Counted from the stretch's first letter, positions 51,080 through 61,636 are shown. The stretch: DNA of 64,000 bases from an uncultured Bacteroidales bacterium (GCA_949296645.1 CASFPH010000008.1:1-64000), one strand, 5' to 3'. Numbers and translations: made by a program. The notes: generated from the sequence alone by a model not told the origin.

Positions 51080-52407
51080 CAGTTGCTTTGTGTTCTTACT
51101 TTCGTAGTCTCTCTCAGACCGTTGCAGCTGACCGTATATGATGCACCGTCTATTACGTCATACATGAAAGCATCCGCCTTGAGAGGGAAGTACTGGCTGT
51201 ATGATGAAATAAGCCTGTTGGCTTCTTCCGCAAGCGTTGCATCTGCTGCCTTTGCCTTGGCTAGATAATCCACAGCAACCCAGAACTTGGCTCTCTGTTC
51301 TATATCATTACCTTCGCACTTCATGTTACCCCAAATCGTACCTATCAGAAGATAAGCCTTTCCTGCGAGTGAAGGATTCAGGTTTGCCGCCTGCTTTGCT
51401 GCATCCACTGCCTTTGCATTACTGCTCATGAACTTGTAGTAATATGTAGCAAGTTCAAGATAATATTCACCGTCCTTCAGGTCATCCGAACCTTCCTGAT
51501 TGATTGCATCAAGAAGGAACTGTGCGGCCAGTTCAGTATTGCCCCTGCTTGAATTAAGCTTGTAGAGATAGAATGCCGTTGAATGTGAAGGATCCAGTTT
51601 GTGAAGTGCATTTACCGATCTCAGGAAAAGATTCTCATTAGTACACTGTGTATCGGAAAGAAGCTTAACTATTCCTGAAACAAGATCCTTGTTCGTTGAG
51701 TCTGCTTCGAATTTAGGAGTGAACAGTGTCACAAGATTTTCACAACTTGCCACACCGCTTGTGGCGAATACCTGTTCCAGGTCGGCAAGCACGTTCTTCA
51801 ATACTTCCGAAGGTTTCTTCGCCATTACGCTTTCACCTGTTTCAACTGCAAGCTGATATGCATTCATCACATCTTCAGGCTGGATTTTGCCTTCCTTATA
51901 CATTTCCGCGGCCTTGTTCATGTATATCACAAGTATACCTGCGCTTGGGAAAGATTTTCCCTTGCAGATGGAAACTGCTTTTTCAAGAGATTCAAGTATG
52001 GCAGCATCGTCTTCCGAATCAGCATATTTTACCATATCGAGAGCCTTGTTGGTATAGCTGTTCAAAGCATATTTCGGATAGTATTCAGATCTGAGATCAT
52101 GAAGATTCATAAGCGTGTCTATCATTGCCTTCTTAACAGCCGCATCCTTTTCCCTGTCGATCCAGTATTTCATTATTTTCTGTCCGTCTATAAGCATGTT
52201 CTGGCTTGACTGAGGAGGACACAGTTTATAAGCCTGTCTCCAAAGAGGTGAAGCTTCTTCAATATTGTTCTGTTTCAGGTAATCTCTGTAGAATGACAGG
52301 AATTTTATACACTCGGCACTGTCCTTGCCGTATTTGCCCTGGGCATATGAGCCGATACTCAATCCCAAAGTCAATACCAATGTTAAAATTACACGCAACT
52401 TTTTCAT
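51079..52407 (-). CDS. Periplasmic TPR-repeat protein
   Basis: The 442-residue protein has a signal peptide (about 1-22, ending GSYAQG) and a series of helical TPR-like repeats through about 410 (for example SRGNTELAAQFLLDAINQE and ELATYYYKFMSSNAKAVDAAKQAANLNP). The last 30 residues form a short beta-like tail. In other Bacteroidales the same gene sits between an outer-membrane barrel gene and lptC. A scaffold role in envelope assembly is inferred from that context; no enzymatic motif is seen. Confidence 0.75.
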   Translation of the reverse strand: MKKLRVILTLVLTLGLSIGSYAQGKYGKDSAECIKFLSFYRDYLKQNNIEEASPLWRQAYKLCPPQSSQNMLIDGQKIMKYWIDREKDAAVKKAMIDTLMNLHDLRSEYYPKYALNSYTNKALDMVKYADSEDDAAILESLEKAVSICKGKSFPSAGILVIYMNKAAEMYKEGKIQPEDVMNAYQLAVETGESVMAKKPSEVLKNVLADLEQVFATSGVASCENLVTLFTPKFEADSTNKDLVSGIVKLLSDTQCTNENLFLRSVNALHKLDPSHSTAFYLYKLNSSRGNTELAAQFLLDAINQEGSDDLKDGEYYLELATYYYKFMSSNAKAVDAAKQAANLNPSLAGKAYLLIGTIWGNMKCEGNDIEQRAKFWVAVDYLAKAKAADATLAEEANRLISSYSQYFPLKADAFMYDVIDGASYTVSCNGLRETTKVRTQSN

Positions 52408-52434
52408 ATTTGTCTGATAAATTTTGGGTTTATA

Positions 52435-53727
52435 TTAATCGTATTTCTGTTTTACAAACCATATGTCATGCAGTGAGATTCCGATATGGAACATTACATA
52501 CCTTTCCCTTATCATACCGTCTTTCAGACTACCTCTCTGGCCCAGGTCCACCGAAAAGTTAAGGGCATTGTAAAACCTGTACACCGGCATAGAGAAACCG
52601 AAAGTCACTCCCATGGCATCCACTCCGTTAGTGCCTATCTTCATATAGGATTGATCATAGTAAGCTCCTACCCTGTATGTGCACCTCTTGAGGTAATATC
52701 TTACGTCGTACCTGTTCGGTACTATCTCAAAGCCGGCCTTGAAACTCTGGCTCACTCTCGGAGAAAAATCCACTCCGGGAGTAGCAAGGAATTTTGAACC
52801 GCTCCAGTCCTGCCTTGTATAGTCGAAACCGAGTCTCCACTTGTCAACTTTTCCGAATGTAAATCCGGCAGCATACTCATCCGGAATCCTTACCCTAATG
52901 TCTTCCGACCTGTCGAAATAAAGTGTATCCGTGGAGCTTATGCTGTTTGCAAACGCCTGTCTGGTAAGGTCACCCTTAAGGTTGGTACCCATTTTATAGG
53001 TAACGCCGGCTGTTATGTTGAAATCCCTGATGTTTTTGGAATACTGAAGACCGAAACTTCCTGTAAGGGAATGCAGTACATAATCCCAATTCGTTATAAG
53101 GGACTTGTATGCATAATCCGTTGTAAACATCGTATTTGAATAACGGTCCAGCGAACCGAAATAATAAACGGCCTGTGCCCCGAATGAAAAGTCTTTCAGG
53201 AAAGTGATGGCTGCTCCGAAAAATGCCTGGCTTATTCCTCCTATTCCGTATTTCTGATATCTGATGTCACCCAGTTCGCTTATAAGTTCAGGATCCTCCT
53301 CCAGATGCTCAAACTTGTATCCTATGCTTGAATATGGTGTTATTCCCGCTATGAGTGCCGACTTTTTGTAAATAGGAGCCGTAAACACCACATTGTTCAT
53401 GGAAAGCGTATTGTAGGCCGACGATACGGATCCGTCACTGTTGTAGAAATTTTTCTGGTAAAGACCGAAATCCAGCATGAATGCCAGTGTATCCCTTTCC
53501 GTTATGGATGCAGGATTCAGATAATTTATGTAACGCTTGTCCCTTACTCCTACACCTATGCCTCCCATACCCATGTTGATGGCATTTCCCTGCTTCAAAA
53601 TATCTCCTATTCCGAACAGAGTGTACGGAGTATATGTTCCGAACGCGTCAATGGTCTGTGCACCGGAAGTAAAACCTGACATAATACAGGCCGACAGAAC
53701 TATCAGTATTTTAGATATCCTTTTCAT
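52435..53727 (-). CDS. Outer membrane beta-barrel protein of unknown role
   Basis: The 430-residue secreted protein starts with a signal sequence and then alternates short polar/hydrophobic strands typical of a 14-16-stranded barrel. The N-terminal segment (FGIGDILKQGNAINMGMGG, about 38-56) and the NPASITERDTLAFM segment (about 72-86) resemble the PorV/FadL-like and UPF0164 barrels of Bacteroidetes. It is encoded 27 nt upstream of the TPR gene and overlaps the 3' end of coaX. Its function could be transport or scaffold. No ligand motif is visible. Confidence 0.7.
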   Translation of the reverse strand: MKRISKILIVLSACIMSGFTSGAQTIDAFGTYTPYTLFGIGDILKQGNAINMGMGGIGVGVRDKRYINYLNPASITERDTLAFMLDFGLYQKNFYNSDGSVSSAYNTLSMNNVVFTAPIYKKSALIAGITPYSSIGYKFEHLEEDPELISELGDIRYQKYGIGGISQAFFGAAITFLKDFSFGAQAVYYFGSLDRYSNTMFTTDYAYKSLITNWDYVLHSLTGSFGLQYSKNIRDFNITAGVTYKMGTNLKGDLTRQAFANSISSTDTLYFDRSEDIRVRIPDEYAAGFTFGKVDKWRLGFDYTRQDWSGSKFLATPGVDFSPRVSQSFKAGFEIVPNRYDVRYYLKRCTYRVGAYYDQSYMKIGTNGVDAMGVTFGFSMPVYRFYNALNFSVDLGQRGSLKDGMIRERYVMFHIGISLHDIWFVKQKYD

Positions 53728-54451
53728 CTGACTTATATTGTGCTAAATAGGACAAACCTATTAAAACCAAATTACAAATTACAAATATCGGTTTTTTCAT
53801 TTTATCAGCAAAATAAAATGCATCACCTCCCGTAAAAATAACCTTGTGGTCAGGATATTTTTCCATATATCCTTCTATCTCAAAAAGCATGCTGGAAATT
53901 ACACCGTACTCGATTGCTGTTTTAGTGGTCTTGCCGAGCATCCTGCTACGCTCCGGCAATTCTTCTGGCGGAGTAAGCAAAGGCAGCTTTTTCGTATAGT
54001 GGTTTATGGCTTCATATCTTGTCCTGAGCCCGAGGGAAATGTTTCCACCCTTAAATTCTCCGTTTTCGGTAACTATGTCAACTGTAAGTGCAGTTCCGAA
54101 ATCGAATATAAGGCATTTGCTGCCTTTCATAAGTGAATATGCCCCTATTGCCGCAGCTATCCTGTCCGGTCCGAGAGTTTCAGGAGTTTCATACATTGTC
54201 CTGACAGGAGAATCAGTTTTTGAATCAAGTATCACTACCCTTTCGCACTTCAACTTTAGATATTCTATAAGAAACGGATTAATTTCCGTTACAGAAGATA
54301 CAACCGCTGTTTTTATGTTCCCGTCGAGTTCCCTGTCCAGAAAATCTATGAGATTGTCTCCTTCATATCTGAAAATATCTCCCAGTTTTCCATTTTCGGA
54401 AACCGTAAATTTGGAAATGCTGTTTCCTATGTCTATCAAAAGATCGGCCAT
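53711..54451 (-). CDS. coaX: Type III pantothenate kinase
   Basis: First step of coenzyme A synthesis: phosphorylates pantothenate without CoA feedback inhibition. Its 246 residues match CoaX length. Motifs: LLIDIGNSISKFTV (ASKHA phosphate 1), GPDRIAAAIGA (pantothenate site), IFDFGTALTVD and KGGNISLGL (phosphate 2), VIFTGGDAFYFAD (adenosine). The gene follows mfd with 4 nt between and overlaps the barrel gene by 17 nt. Such tight spacing suggests one transcript from mfd to the PpiD-like gene. Confidence 0.95.
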   Translation of the reverse strand: MADLLIDIGNSISKFTVSENGKLGDIFRYEGDNLIDFLDRELDGNIKTAVVSSVTEINPFLIEYLKLKCERVVILDSKTDSPVRTMYETPETLGPDRIAAAIGAYSLMKGSKCLIFDFGTALTVDIVTENGEFKGGNISLGLRTRYEAINHYTKKLPLLTPPEELPERSRMLGKTTKTAIEYGVISSMLFEIEGYMEKYPDHKVIFTGGDAFYFADKMKKPIFVICNLVLIGLSYLAQYKSDEKDI

Positions 54452-54455
54452 ATTG

Positions 54456-57400
54456 TCAAATATTTATATTTTCAAGTACCTTGCACGCATCCTTGACGCT
54501 CTTAACGTCAGGAACGGATATGTAAAGCCTGTTGTTCCTTTCCTTCAGCCTGAGCCTGTCCGCCCTTTCGTTGATGAATCTGATCATTCTGCCGAATTTT
54601 TCCGACTGATAAAAAGGAGATACAGGATCTGAAATGAAATATGCAAGCATGATGCCGTTCTTGAGAACTACCTTGTCCATTGAAAGTCTTGAAGCCTCCC
54701 TTCTCAGCCTTACTACGTCTATAAGATCAGCAAAAGGCTTTGGAATGGCCCCGAACCTGTCTCTTACGGAATCCGAAAATCTTATTATATCGGTTTCCCT
54801 TTCCAGAGAATCGAGTTCCTTGTAAAGCCTTATCTTTTCAGCAGTATTGCTTACATAATCGTCTGGAATAACAAGTTCCATGTCCGCATCTATGACAGGA
54901 TCCGTCTTGAAATTTTCATTTTCGGATACAAACGTATCATTATCATCTCCCGATTCGGCCTTTATTTCAGCAAATGCTTCAGAAAGTATCCGCTGATATG
55001 TCTCGAATCCCATATCTGCAATGAATCCGCTTTGTTCACCTCCGAGAAGATTGCCGGCACCCCTTATGTCAAGATCCTGCATGGCTATATTGAAACCGCT
55101 GCCGAGATCCGAAAACGTTTCTATAGCCTTGAGTCTCCTTCTTGCATCATCGGTAACCGAAATCATCGGTGGTGTTATCAAATAACAATAAGCCTTTCTA
55201 TTGGATCTTCCGACACGTCCTCTTAACTGGTGGAGATCGCTCAATCCGAAATTCTGCGCCTGATTTACAAGTATGGTATTCGCATTTGGAACATCTATCC
55301 CGTTTTCCACAATCGTTGTCGAAATAAGTACATCGTAATCTCCTGCAATGAAATCGAGTATCCTTTTTTCCAGAACAGAAGGATCCATCTGCCCGTGACC
55401 AACGCACGTCGTGGCTTCAGGAACCAGTCTTCTTATCATATCCTCAACTGACAATATGTCTTCCACCCTGTTATGGACAAAATACACCTGACCGCCCCTG
55501 TCTATTTCCGACTTTATTATGTTCCTTATGAGATCTTCATCGAAACTGATTATCTCAGTGAAAACCGGAAGCCTGTTAGGCGGAGGAGTGTTGATGATGG
55601 ACAAATCTCTCGCTCCAAGAAGGGAAAACTGAAGTGTACGCGGGATAGGCGTTGCCGTAAGGGTAAGCGTATCAACCGATATTTTAAGCTGCCTGAGTTT
55701 TTCCTTTGCCGCAACTCCGAACTTCTGCTCCTCGTCTATTATAAGAAGACCGAGATCCTTGAATACTATTTCCTTGTTAAGAAGCCTGTGAGTGCCTATT
55801 ATTATATCTATCTTTCCCTCTCTGAGTTTCGAGGATATCTGCTTTATTTCCTGTGAAGTCCTGAGTCTGCTCAGAAACTCTATATTGCATGGAAAGTTTT
55901 TGAGTCTGGACCTGAACGTATTGTAATGCTGAAGCGCAAGTATAGTAGTAGGAACGAGTACCGCCACCTGCTTGCTGTCTGCAACAGCCTTGAACGCTGC
56001 CCTTATCGCTACTTCTGTTTTCCCGAAACCTACATCGCCGCACACAAGACGATCCATAGGATAATCCTTTTCCATATCTTCCTTTACTGCCTGGGTAGCC
56101 CTTGACTGGTCAGGCGTATCTTCGTATATGAAAGAAGCTTCCAGTTCATGCTGCATGTAAGTATCTGGTGAAAATGAAAAACCCTTGGAATTTCTTCTTT
56201 CAGAATATAGCTTTATAAGATCCCTTGCTATATCCTTTACCTTCTTCTTTGTCTGTGTCTTCAGTTTCTGCCATGCCCCTGTACCGAGCTTATATATTTT
56301 AGGAGGAGTACCGTCCTTCGACCTGTATCTCGATATTCTGTGAAGGGAATGTACTGAAACGAATATTACATCCTTATCCTTGTATATGAGCTTTACAGCT
56401 TCCTGTATCTTGCCGTTTACTTCAGTCTTCACAAGTCCGCCATATACCCCTACTCCATGGTCTATATGAACTATATAATCTCCTATCTGGAAAGCACTCA
56501 GATCGTTTATCGTTATCCTTTCACTTTTTTCAACGCTCTTCCTCATCCTTACACGGTGGTAGCGGTTGAATATCTGATGATCCGTATAGACTGCAATACG
56601 GATATCGTTGTCCACAAAACCCTCATGCAGACTCACAGGCACAGGGATAAATCTTGCTCTGAAAGTATTGTCGACAAGTATGCTTTTAAGCCTGTCTATC
56701 TGTGACTGATTATCGCTGAGTACATATACGTCGTATTTTTTGCTTTCGCATTCCCTGAGGTTATCGGCAAGAAGTTCAAAATTCTTGTTGAAAACCGGCT
56801 GAGGAACAATATTGAATGATAGCAGCGACGCATTTGAAAAAATACTGTCTGAAGTTTTCCTGAAAGATACCGTCTTCATACCTTCTATTCTTTTCAGGAG
56901 ATATGTCATGTCAAGATAATTGGAAAGAGAACTTTCGGAAATAATCCTCATCCTTTCTTTTACGAGATCGAAATCATCAAAATAAACCCTGAAACATTCA
57001 TCAGACGCATAATCAAAAACAGAAACATATGACACCATACCCGATTCGGAAGAAATGTCCGGTACTATAGAAAGTACTTCGGAACTGTCAACGGATCTCT
57101 GTGTATTGATATCGAATTTTTTTATGGACTCTATCTCGTCACCGAAGAAATCAATGCGGTACGGAAAATTATCGGAATATGAAAATATATCCACTATGCT
57201 TCCCCTGAGGGCGAATTCACCAGGCTGACTTACAAACTCCACCTTCTCGAAATTCATTGAAAGAAGCCTGCCCTTAAGATCCTCGCGTGAAATCTCGTCA
57301 CCCTTTTTCAGAACAAGTCTGTTTTGAGAAACCATATCCTTTCTTATCATGCCTTCCATAACGGCATGGGGATATGCAACTATCACAAGACTCTTTTTTC

Positions 57401-57743
57401 CATCATAAACTGAAACGGCCTCTATCGCGGAAGTACGCTGCACTTTAAGTGATTTGTCCTCCACAAGCATTCCTGCTGAAGAAAGTTCAGCAGAAGAAGG
57501 TAAAAAACAGACATTTTCACCGCACAGACCGTAAAGATCGGAGGTCATGTATTCCGCTTCCTCCCTGGAGGACATTATGACAAGATCTATACCCGGTTTG
57601 AGTCCGGAAACCGAAGAAATGAAAAAAGAAAGCGCAGAAGAATTTATTCCTTCAGCCAAATATTTTCCATACCCTGCATCTTCAGAAAATGCCTTTACCT
57701 CTTTTCTAACTGAAAATTTACCTATTAACTCTGATGCGTCCAT
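54456..57743 (-). CDS. mfd: Transcription-repair coupling factor
   Basis: Removes stalled RNA polymerase and recruits UvrA. The start at 57743 ([10 protein letters not shown]) is chosen because the frame's earlier ATG at 57776 lies at or before the -7 region and adds 11 atypical residues. The 1095 residues contain the UvrB-homology N-terminus (about 1-300), the RNA polymerase-interacting domain (about 410-480), a RecG-like translocase (Walker [12 protein letters not shown], box DEEQKFG in [21 protein letters not shown]) and the C-terminal TRCF domain. First gene of the mfd-coaX run; it lies beside the AT-rich gap. Confidence 0.96.
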   Translation of the reverse strand: MDASELIGKFSVRKEVKAFSEDAGYGKYLAEGINSSALSFFISSVSGLKPGIDLVIMSSREEAEYMTSDLYGLCGENVCFLPSSAELSSAGMLVEDKSLKVQRTSAIEAVSVYDGKKSLVIVAYPHAVMEGMIRKDMVSQNRLVLKKGDEISREDLKGRLLSMNFEKVEFVSQPGEFALRGSIVDIFSYSDNFPYRIDFFGDEIESIKKFDINTQRSVDSSEVLSIVPDISSESGMVSYVSVFDYASDECFRVYFDDFDLVKERMRIISESSLSNYLDMTYLLKRIEGMKTVSFRKTSDSIFSNASLLSFNIVPQPVFNKNFELLADNLRECESKKYDVYVLSDNQSQIDRLKSILVDNTFRARFIPVPVSLHEGFVDNDIRIAVYTDHQIFNRYHRVRMRKSVEKSERITINDLSAFQIGDYIVHIDHGVGVYGGLVKTEVNGKIQEAVKLIYKDKDVIFVSVHSLHRISRYRSKDGTPPKIYKLGTGAWQKLKTQTKKKVKDIARDLIKLYSERRNSKGFSFSPDTYMQHELEASFIYEDTPDQSRATQAVKEDMEKDYPMDRLVCGDVGFGKTEVAIRAAFKAVADSKQVAVLVPTTILALQHYNTFRSRLKNFPCNIEFLSRLRTSQEIKQISSKLREGKIDIIIGTHRLLNKEIVFKDLGLLIIDEEQKFGVAAKEKLRQLKISVDTLTLTATPIPRTLQFSLLGARDLSIINTPPPNRLPVFTEIISFDEDLIRNIIKSEIDRGGQVYFVHNRVEDILSVEDMIRRLVPEATTCVGHGQMDPSVLEKRILDFIAGDYDVLISTTIVENGIDVPNANTILVNQAQNFGLSDLHQLRGRVGRSNRKAYCYLITPPMISVTDDARRRLKAIETFSDLGSGFNIAMQDLDIRGAGNLLGGEQSGFIADMGFETYQRILSEAFAEIKAESGDDNDTFVSENENFKTDPVIDADMELVIPDDYVSNTAEKIRLYKELDSLERETDIIRFSDSVRDRFGAIPKPFADLIDVVRLRREASRLSMDKVVLKNGIMLAYFISDPVSPFYQSEKFGRMIRFINERADRLRLKERNNRLYISVPDVKSVKDACKVLENINI

Positions 57744-58273
57744 ATATTCATGCAAAGTAATACAAGTTTTTAACAATATTCAATAATTATGTTCATATCA
57801 TGTTTATAAAACATAAAAAATCCGTTAAAAAAACTGTTGATTTATATTCAAATAATACTCATTGTAATCAGGAAAATTTTTATAAGCAGAAATGTTTTCA
57901 GATAAATTCATAAAAGAATGTTTTTTTATTCATCATATTTCAAAACATATTTTGACATTCATATATTGTTGAATTCAATATATGATAATATTTCAACATA
58001 TGTTTATAAAAATCACGAATATAAAATCAATCAGTATTTTATAATAAAAACAACTGTTGATATACCTGTTTGTATACAAAGTAATATATAACATGCATGT
58101 CGATAAAAAAAGTATTCAACAAATCAACATGCATATAAAAACAATAAAATTAAAAGAATTAAAATTTATTGTTTTATTTGATTTTCGTTTCGCAATATCG
58201 GTTCTATGTTTTATTTGCTGTTTTTACTCTGTTCATTTTGCTTTATCTTTGCTATGCTTTTAATGATTCGTTT
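57744..58273. other. AT-rich intergenic region with repeats, divergent mfd/ruvB
   Basis: The 530-bp gap is strongly AT-rich. It contains six TGTTGA(A/T) words: plus strand at 57835, 57967 and 58055; minus strand at 57992-57998, 58115-58121 and 58123-58129. The first and third plus copies share AACTGTTGAT. The 12-mer ATGTTTATAAAA occurs twice exactly 200 bp apart (57800 and 58000), and AACATGCAT occurs twice (58090, 58125). No tRNA, DnaA-consensus box or convincing gene is visible. It could be a promoter region for the two divergent genes or part of a replication origin. Confidence 0.55.
58244..58251 (+). promoter_or_regulatory. -7 box of the ruvB promoter
   Basis: TATCTTTG, a perfect TAnnTTTG match, 22 nt before the ATG at 58274. 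It lies inside the upstream open frame, which argues that translation starts at 58274, not 58169. Confidence 0.55.
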
Positions 58274-59308
58274 ATGATTACAGAGAATTCCTCAAGTTTT
58301 GATCCCAGGATGGAGATTGAAAAGAAAGACAAAGATCTGGATGGAAAAATCCGTCCTCAGGAATTTTCGGACTTTTCAGGTCAGAACAAGGTTGTTGAAA
58401 ATCTGAAGATTTTCGTAAAGGCGGCGCTTATGCGTGGAGAGTCTCTTGACCACGTGCTTCTTCACGGACCTCCAGGTCTGGGAAAGACGACACTTGCACA
58501 TATTATAAGCAAAGAGCTGGGAGTGAATATGAAAATAACTTCCGGACCTGTTCTGGACAAGCCAGGGGATCTTGCCGGACTTCTTACTTCTCTGGAATCA
58601 GGTGATGTTCTTTTCATAGATGAGATACACAGGCTTTCTCCTGTTGTCGAGGAATATCTTTATTCTGCCATGGAGGATTATACCATTGATATAATGATAG
58701 ACAAAGGGCCTGGGGCTAGATCCGTGCAGATATCACTCAATCCGTTTACTCTGGTAGGTGCTACTACAAGAAGCGGTCTTCTTACGTCTCCTTTGAGGGC
58801 CAGATTCGGTATACAGGCGCATCTTGAATATTATGATTATGATGTTCTCCAGAAAATAATAAAGAGAAGTGCGTCAATACTTGATATACATATTGATGAT
58901 CAGGCATCTATGGAAATTGCAATGAGAAGCAGGGGTACTCCCAGAATAGCTAATTCATTGTTGAGAAGGGTAAGGGACTTTGCGATGGTCAAGGGTTCCG
59001 GCGTAATAGATCTGGAAATTACCAAAATAGCGCTGGAAGCTCTTAATATAGACAAACGCGGTCTTGACATGATGGATAATAAAATATTGACTACGATAAT
59101 AGAAAAATTCAAAGGAGGTCCTGTAGGAGCTGCTACAATAGCAACAGCTGTAGGGGAGGATGTTGGCACACTTGAAGAAGTATATGAACCTTTTCTTATA
59201 AAGGAGGGTTTCATACAAAGAACACCGAGAGGAAGGGAGGCAACGGACCTTGCCTACAGACATTTGGGTATAAGCAGAAATTCATCACCGGAAAGAACGC
59301 TTTTTTAA
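58274..59308 (+). CDS. ruvB: Holliday junction branch migration ATPase
   Basis: The hexameric motor that drives branch migration with RuvA. I choose the ATG at 58274 (344 residues, [13 protein letters not shown]), the usual RuvB length; the frame extends 105 nt upstream but that part is AT-rich and hydrophobic, and lies before the promoter box. Motifs are the AAA+ Walker A GPPGLGKT, Walker [17 protein letters not shown] (sensor 1) and the winged-helix C-terminal domain ([17 protein letters not shown]). A secreted Ntn-hydrolase gene follows 25 nt downstream and may be read from the same promoter. Confidence 0.96.
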   Translation: MITENSSSFDPRMEIEKKDKDLDGKIRPQEFSDFSGQNKVVENLKIFVKAALMRGESLDHVLLHGPPGLGKTTLAHIISKELGVNMKITSGPVLDKPGDLAGLLTSLESGDVLFIDEIHRLSPVVEEYLYSAMEDYTIDIMIDKGPGARSVQISLNPFTLVGATTRSGLLTSPLRARFGIQAHLEYYDYDVLQKIIKRSASILDIHIDDQASMEIAMRSRGTPRIANSLLRRVRDFAMVKGSGVIDLEITKIALEALNIDKRGLDMMDNKILTTIIEKFKGGPVGAATIATAVGEDVGTLEEVYEPFLIKEGFIQRTPRGREATDLAYRHLGISRNSSPERTLF

Positions 59309-59333
59309 TCATATTCATCCTAACTTTATCTTT

Positions 59334-60548
59334 ATGAAAAAATTTGTTTTGACTGTTTTGCTTGCAGCATTGGTATCGGTTGATATTTTTGCCTGCACAT
59401 CTGCCATCATAACCGGCAGACTTACACCAGACGGACGACCTTTGCTTTGGAAACACAGGGATACTGGTGAACTCAATAACAGAATGGAATGGTTCGATTC
59501 AAAGGAAATCAATTCGCTTTATTCGTTTCTGGCACTGGTGAATTCTCCTGACAAGGGTGGAATAATATGGGCTGGAAGCAACGAAGCAGGATTTTCTATA
59601 ATGAATACGGCTTCCTACAATCTTAAGGATGATGATGTGGAGGAAATGGATATGGAGGGAGTCTTGATGTACAAGGCACTCGGGTCCTGCAGGACGCTTG
59701 CAGATTTCGAGAAGTTTCTTGATGCTCTTCCGAGACCGATGCGCGTGGAAGCCAATTTCGGAATAATCGATTCGGAAGGAGGGGCGGCTTATTACGAAGT
59801 CAACAATACAAAATGGGTAAAACTTGATGTAAATGACCCCAGGATAGCTCCGCACGGTTATCTCGTTTATACAAATTTCTCATATACGGGCAGGGCGGAT
59901 GAAGGTATGGGATATATAAGATATGAAACTGCGGATAGAATAATAAGAGAAAAATCTATTGAAGGCAATATAACTCCTTCATGGATTATAGATAATGTAT
60001 CAAGGTCATTCTACAATTCACTTATGGGTATTGATATGGTATCTGAAAATTCGCCGGCCATGACAGGGAGCGGTTTTATTCCGGATTCAGATTTCATATC
60101 TAGGAATTCTACATCGGCTGCTGTTGTCATGCAGGGAGTCAAAGCAGGAGAAAATCCTGGCAATACGATAATATGGACCGTTTTGGGATATCCTCCAGTT
60201 TCTCCAGTTGTTCCCCTTTTTGTAAAGGCCGGGAGAAATCAGCCTGGTTTTGTTATGAAGAGTTCAAATTCCGAAAATTCAGAAATATGCAATATGGCGC
60301 TGGATATAAAGTCGGAAATTTTTCCCATACATAGAGGGAGCGGTCAGAAATACTTGAATTTCAGAAAACTGTATGATAAATACGGAAACGGTTACATGTC
60401 CGATACAAGAAAATTGGAAAAAGAAATACTGGAATTATATTTTCCTTTGCTTTCATCTTACAGGGAAATGAAGAAAATACAGGTTTCCGATACTGAAGAA
60501 ACGTATACTTCCGTATGGGAAAAAATAAAGGAAGTAATGAAAAGATAA
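59334..60548 (+). CDS. Secreted C45/choloylglycine-type Ntn-hydrolase (acyltransferase/amidase)
   Basis: The signal peptide (about 1-20) ends so that cleavage exposes Cys21 in FACTSAIITGRLTPDGRPLLWKHRD, the N-terminal nucleophile of the Ntn superfamily. The next motif, a conserved Arg in the HRDTGE segment and Asn residues in the NSPD region, resembles the C45 peptidase (acyl-CoA:6-APA acyltransferase) and linear-amide hydrolases. It would act in the periplasm on an acyl-amide substrate such as an N-acyl amino acid. The frame is complete at 404 residues. It follows ruvB by 25 nt and ends at a strong hairpin. Specificity is not deducible. Confidence 0.8.
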   Translation: MKKFVLTVLLAALVSVDIFACTSAIITGRLTPDGRPLLWKHRDTGELNNRMEWFDSKEINSLYSFLALVNSPDKGGIIWAGSNEAGFSIMNTASYNLKDDDVEEMDMEGVLMYKALGSCRTLADFEKFLDALPRPMRVEANFGIIDSEGGAAYYEVNNTKWVKLDVNDPRIAPHGYLVYTNFSYTGRADEGMGYIRYETADRIIREKSIEGNITPSWIIDNVSRSFYNSLMGIDMVSENSPAMTGSGFIPDSDFISRNSTSAAVVMQGVKAGENPGNTIIWTVLGYPPVSPVVPLFVKAGRNQPGFVMKSSNSENSEICNMALDIKSEIFPIHRGSGQKYLNFRKLYDKYGNGYMSDTRKLEKEILELYFPLLSSYREMKKIQVSDTEETYTSVWEKIKEVMKR

Positions 60549-60552
60549 TGAA

Positions 60553-60591
60553 AAAAGAGTGGTCTTTTGATATTACAAAAACCACTCTTTT
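60553..60591 (+). terminator. Terminator after the Ntn-hydrolase
   Basis: AAAAGAGTGGT (60553-60563) pairs with ACCACTCTTTT (60581-60591), with TTTTG/CAAAA extending the inner stem. Confidence 0.85.
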
Positions 60592-60645
60592 CCGGTTTTA
60601 AACCGTTGTCTGATTAAATCAACATCCGGATGTACCTGACCTAAA

Positions 60646-61524
60646 CTAAATTTCAACTACTAAATATTTTGATACACTCCAGAATTTTACCGGATCGGAA
60701 ATTTCAAGAACCGTATTTTTAGAATCTCCTGTTACAATGTTGTAACTGTCTGAAGGATGTTGTGTAACCAGTTTTATTTTTGATGCATTTATTTCTATTG
60801 ATTTCAAATCCCTTAGATCGGTTTCGGTAAATGAACTCTTGTCGAATTCGCCGTCAAGAATCTTTTTGGCCGAGAACATGCTTTTTCTGCTTATTATGCC
60901 TGCTTTTTTAAGATCTGCAGTCTTTCCTATACAGTACCATACTGTATTGATTAGCTTGTCCTGTTTTGCCATTTCCTCTTTCTGACTTGCAGTTTCCCTG
61001 TCGAGTTCTGCAAGATTCACGTTCAGGCTGTCAATTTCTTTTGAAAGACCTTCAATCTTTATATCCTTGTTTTTGAGATCTTCTTCAAGGGAAGCAAGCA
61101 TGTCGTTGCTTTTCTGAAGTTCTTCTTCAAGTCTCTTTATGGTTTTTCTGAGAGCCGAATTGTTTGCATTTGAGGTATTGAGTTTTTTCTCAAGTTCATT
61201 AAGTCTGGCTTTATTGGATTCTATTTTTTCCTGAATGTATCTGACTTCAGATATGATTTCCTTCTTTTTGGATTCAGGTTGTTTTTCTATATTGTTCATT
61301 TCTACGATAAGTCCGTCTTCGGATTCCCTTATCGACTTGAATGTCTCTTCTACCTGATTGAGTATATCAAGTGTTTCATTGTAGTTCGCTTCAAGTTCAG
61401 AAGAATGCAGAAGGAGAGAATCCCTCTGTGCGGTAACTTCCTTGTATTTTGCCGAATTTTCAACGCATGATGTGCCGCATATAATGCAGGCGGCTATTGC
61501 CATAAGATAATTTGCAGTTTTCAT
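60646..61524 (-). CDS. Coiled-coil lipoprotein, function unknown
   Basis: The 292-residue lipoprotein has lipobox CGTSCVEN (Cys20). Residues about 35-195 form one long coiled coil (heptads in EVTAQRDSLLLHSSELEANYN through DRETASQKEEMAKQDKLIN). A globular C-terminal domain of about 100 residues follows (VWYCIGKTADLKKAGIISRKS, ending SVSKYLVVEI). The WYCIGT-like start of that domain recurs in Bacteroidetes lipoproteins with coiled coils, but I know no function. It stands alone between two hairpin-bounded genes. Confidence 0.7.
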   Translation of the reverse strand: MKTANYLMAIAACIICGTSCVENSAKYKEVTAQRDSLLLHSSELEANYNETLDILNQVEETFKSIRESEDGLIVEMNNIEKQPESKKKEIISEVRYIQEKIESNKARLNELEKKLNTSNANNSALRKTIKRLEEELQKSNDMLASLEEDLKNKDIKIEGLSKEIDSLNVNLAELDRETASQKEEMAKQDKLINTVWYCIGKTADLKKAGIISRKSMFSAKKILDGEFDKSSFTETDLRDLKSIEINASKIKLVTQHPSDSYNIVTGDSKNTVLEISDPVKFWSVSKYLVVEI

Positions 61525-61636
61525 ATTCTGTATTTCTATTGATGTTCTTCAAAAGAAAGAGGAAAAATTGTGCCTTTTATTTTATTGTTTATTTAAATCA
61601 TGATTATCAGTTAAATACATTTCAAGAATAAAAAAA

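Noticed and set aside
58057-58263. 68-residue open frame in the AT-rich gap
   Set aside because: Its composition follows the AT-rich DNA and has no motif; it overlaps the ruvB -7 box.
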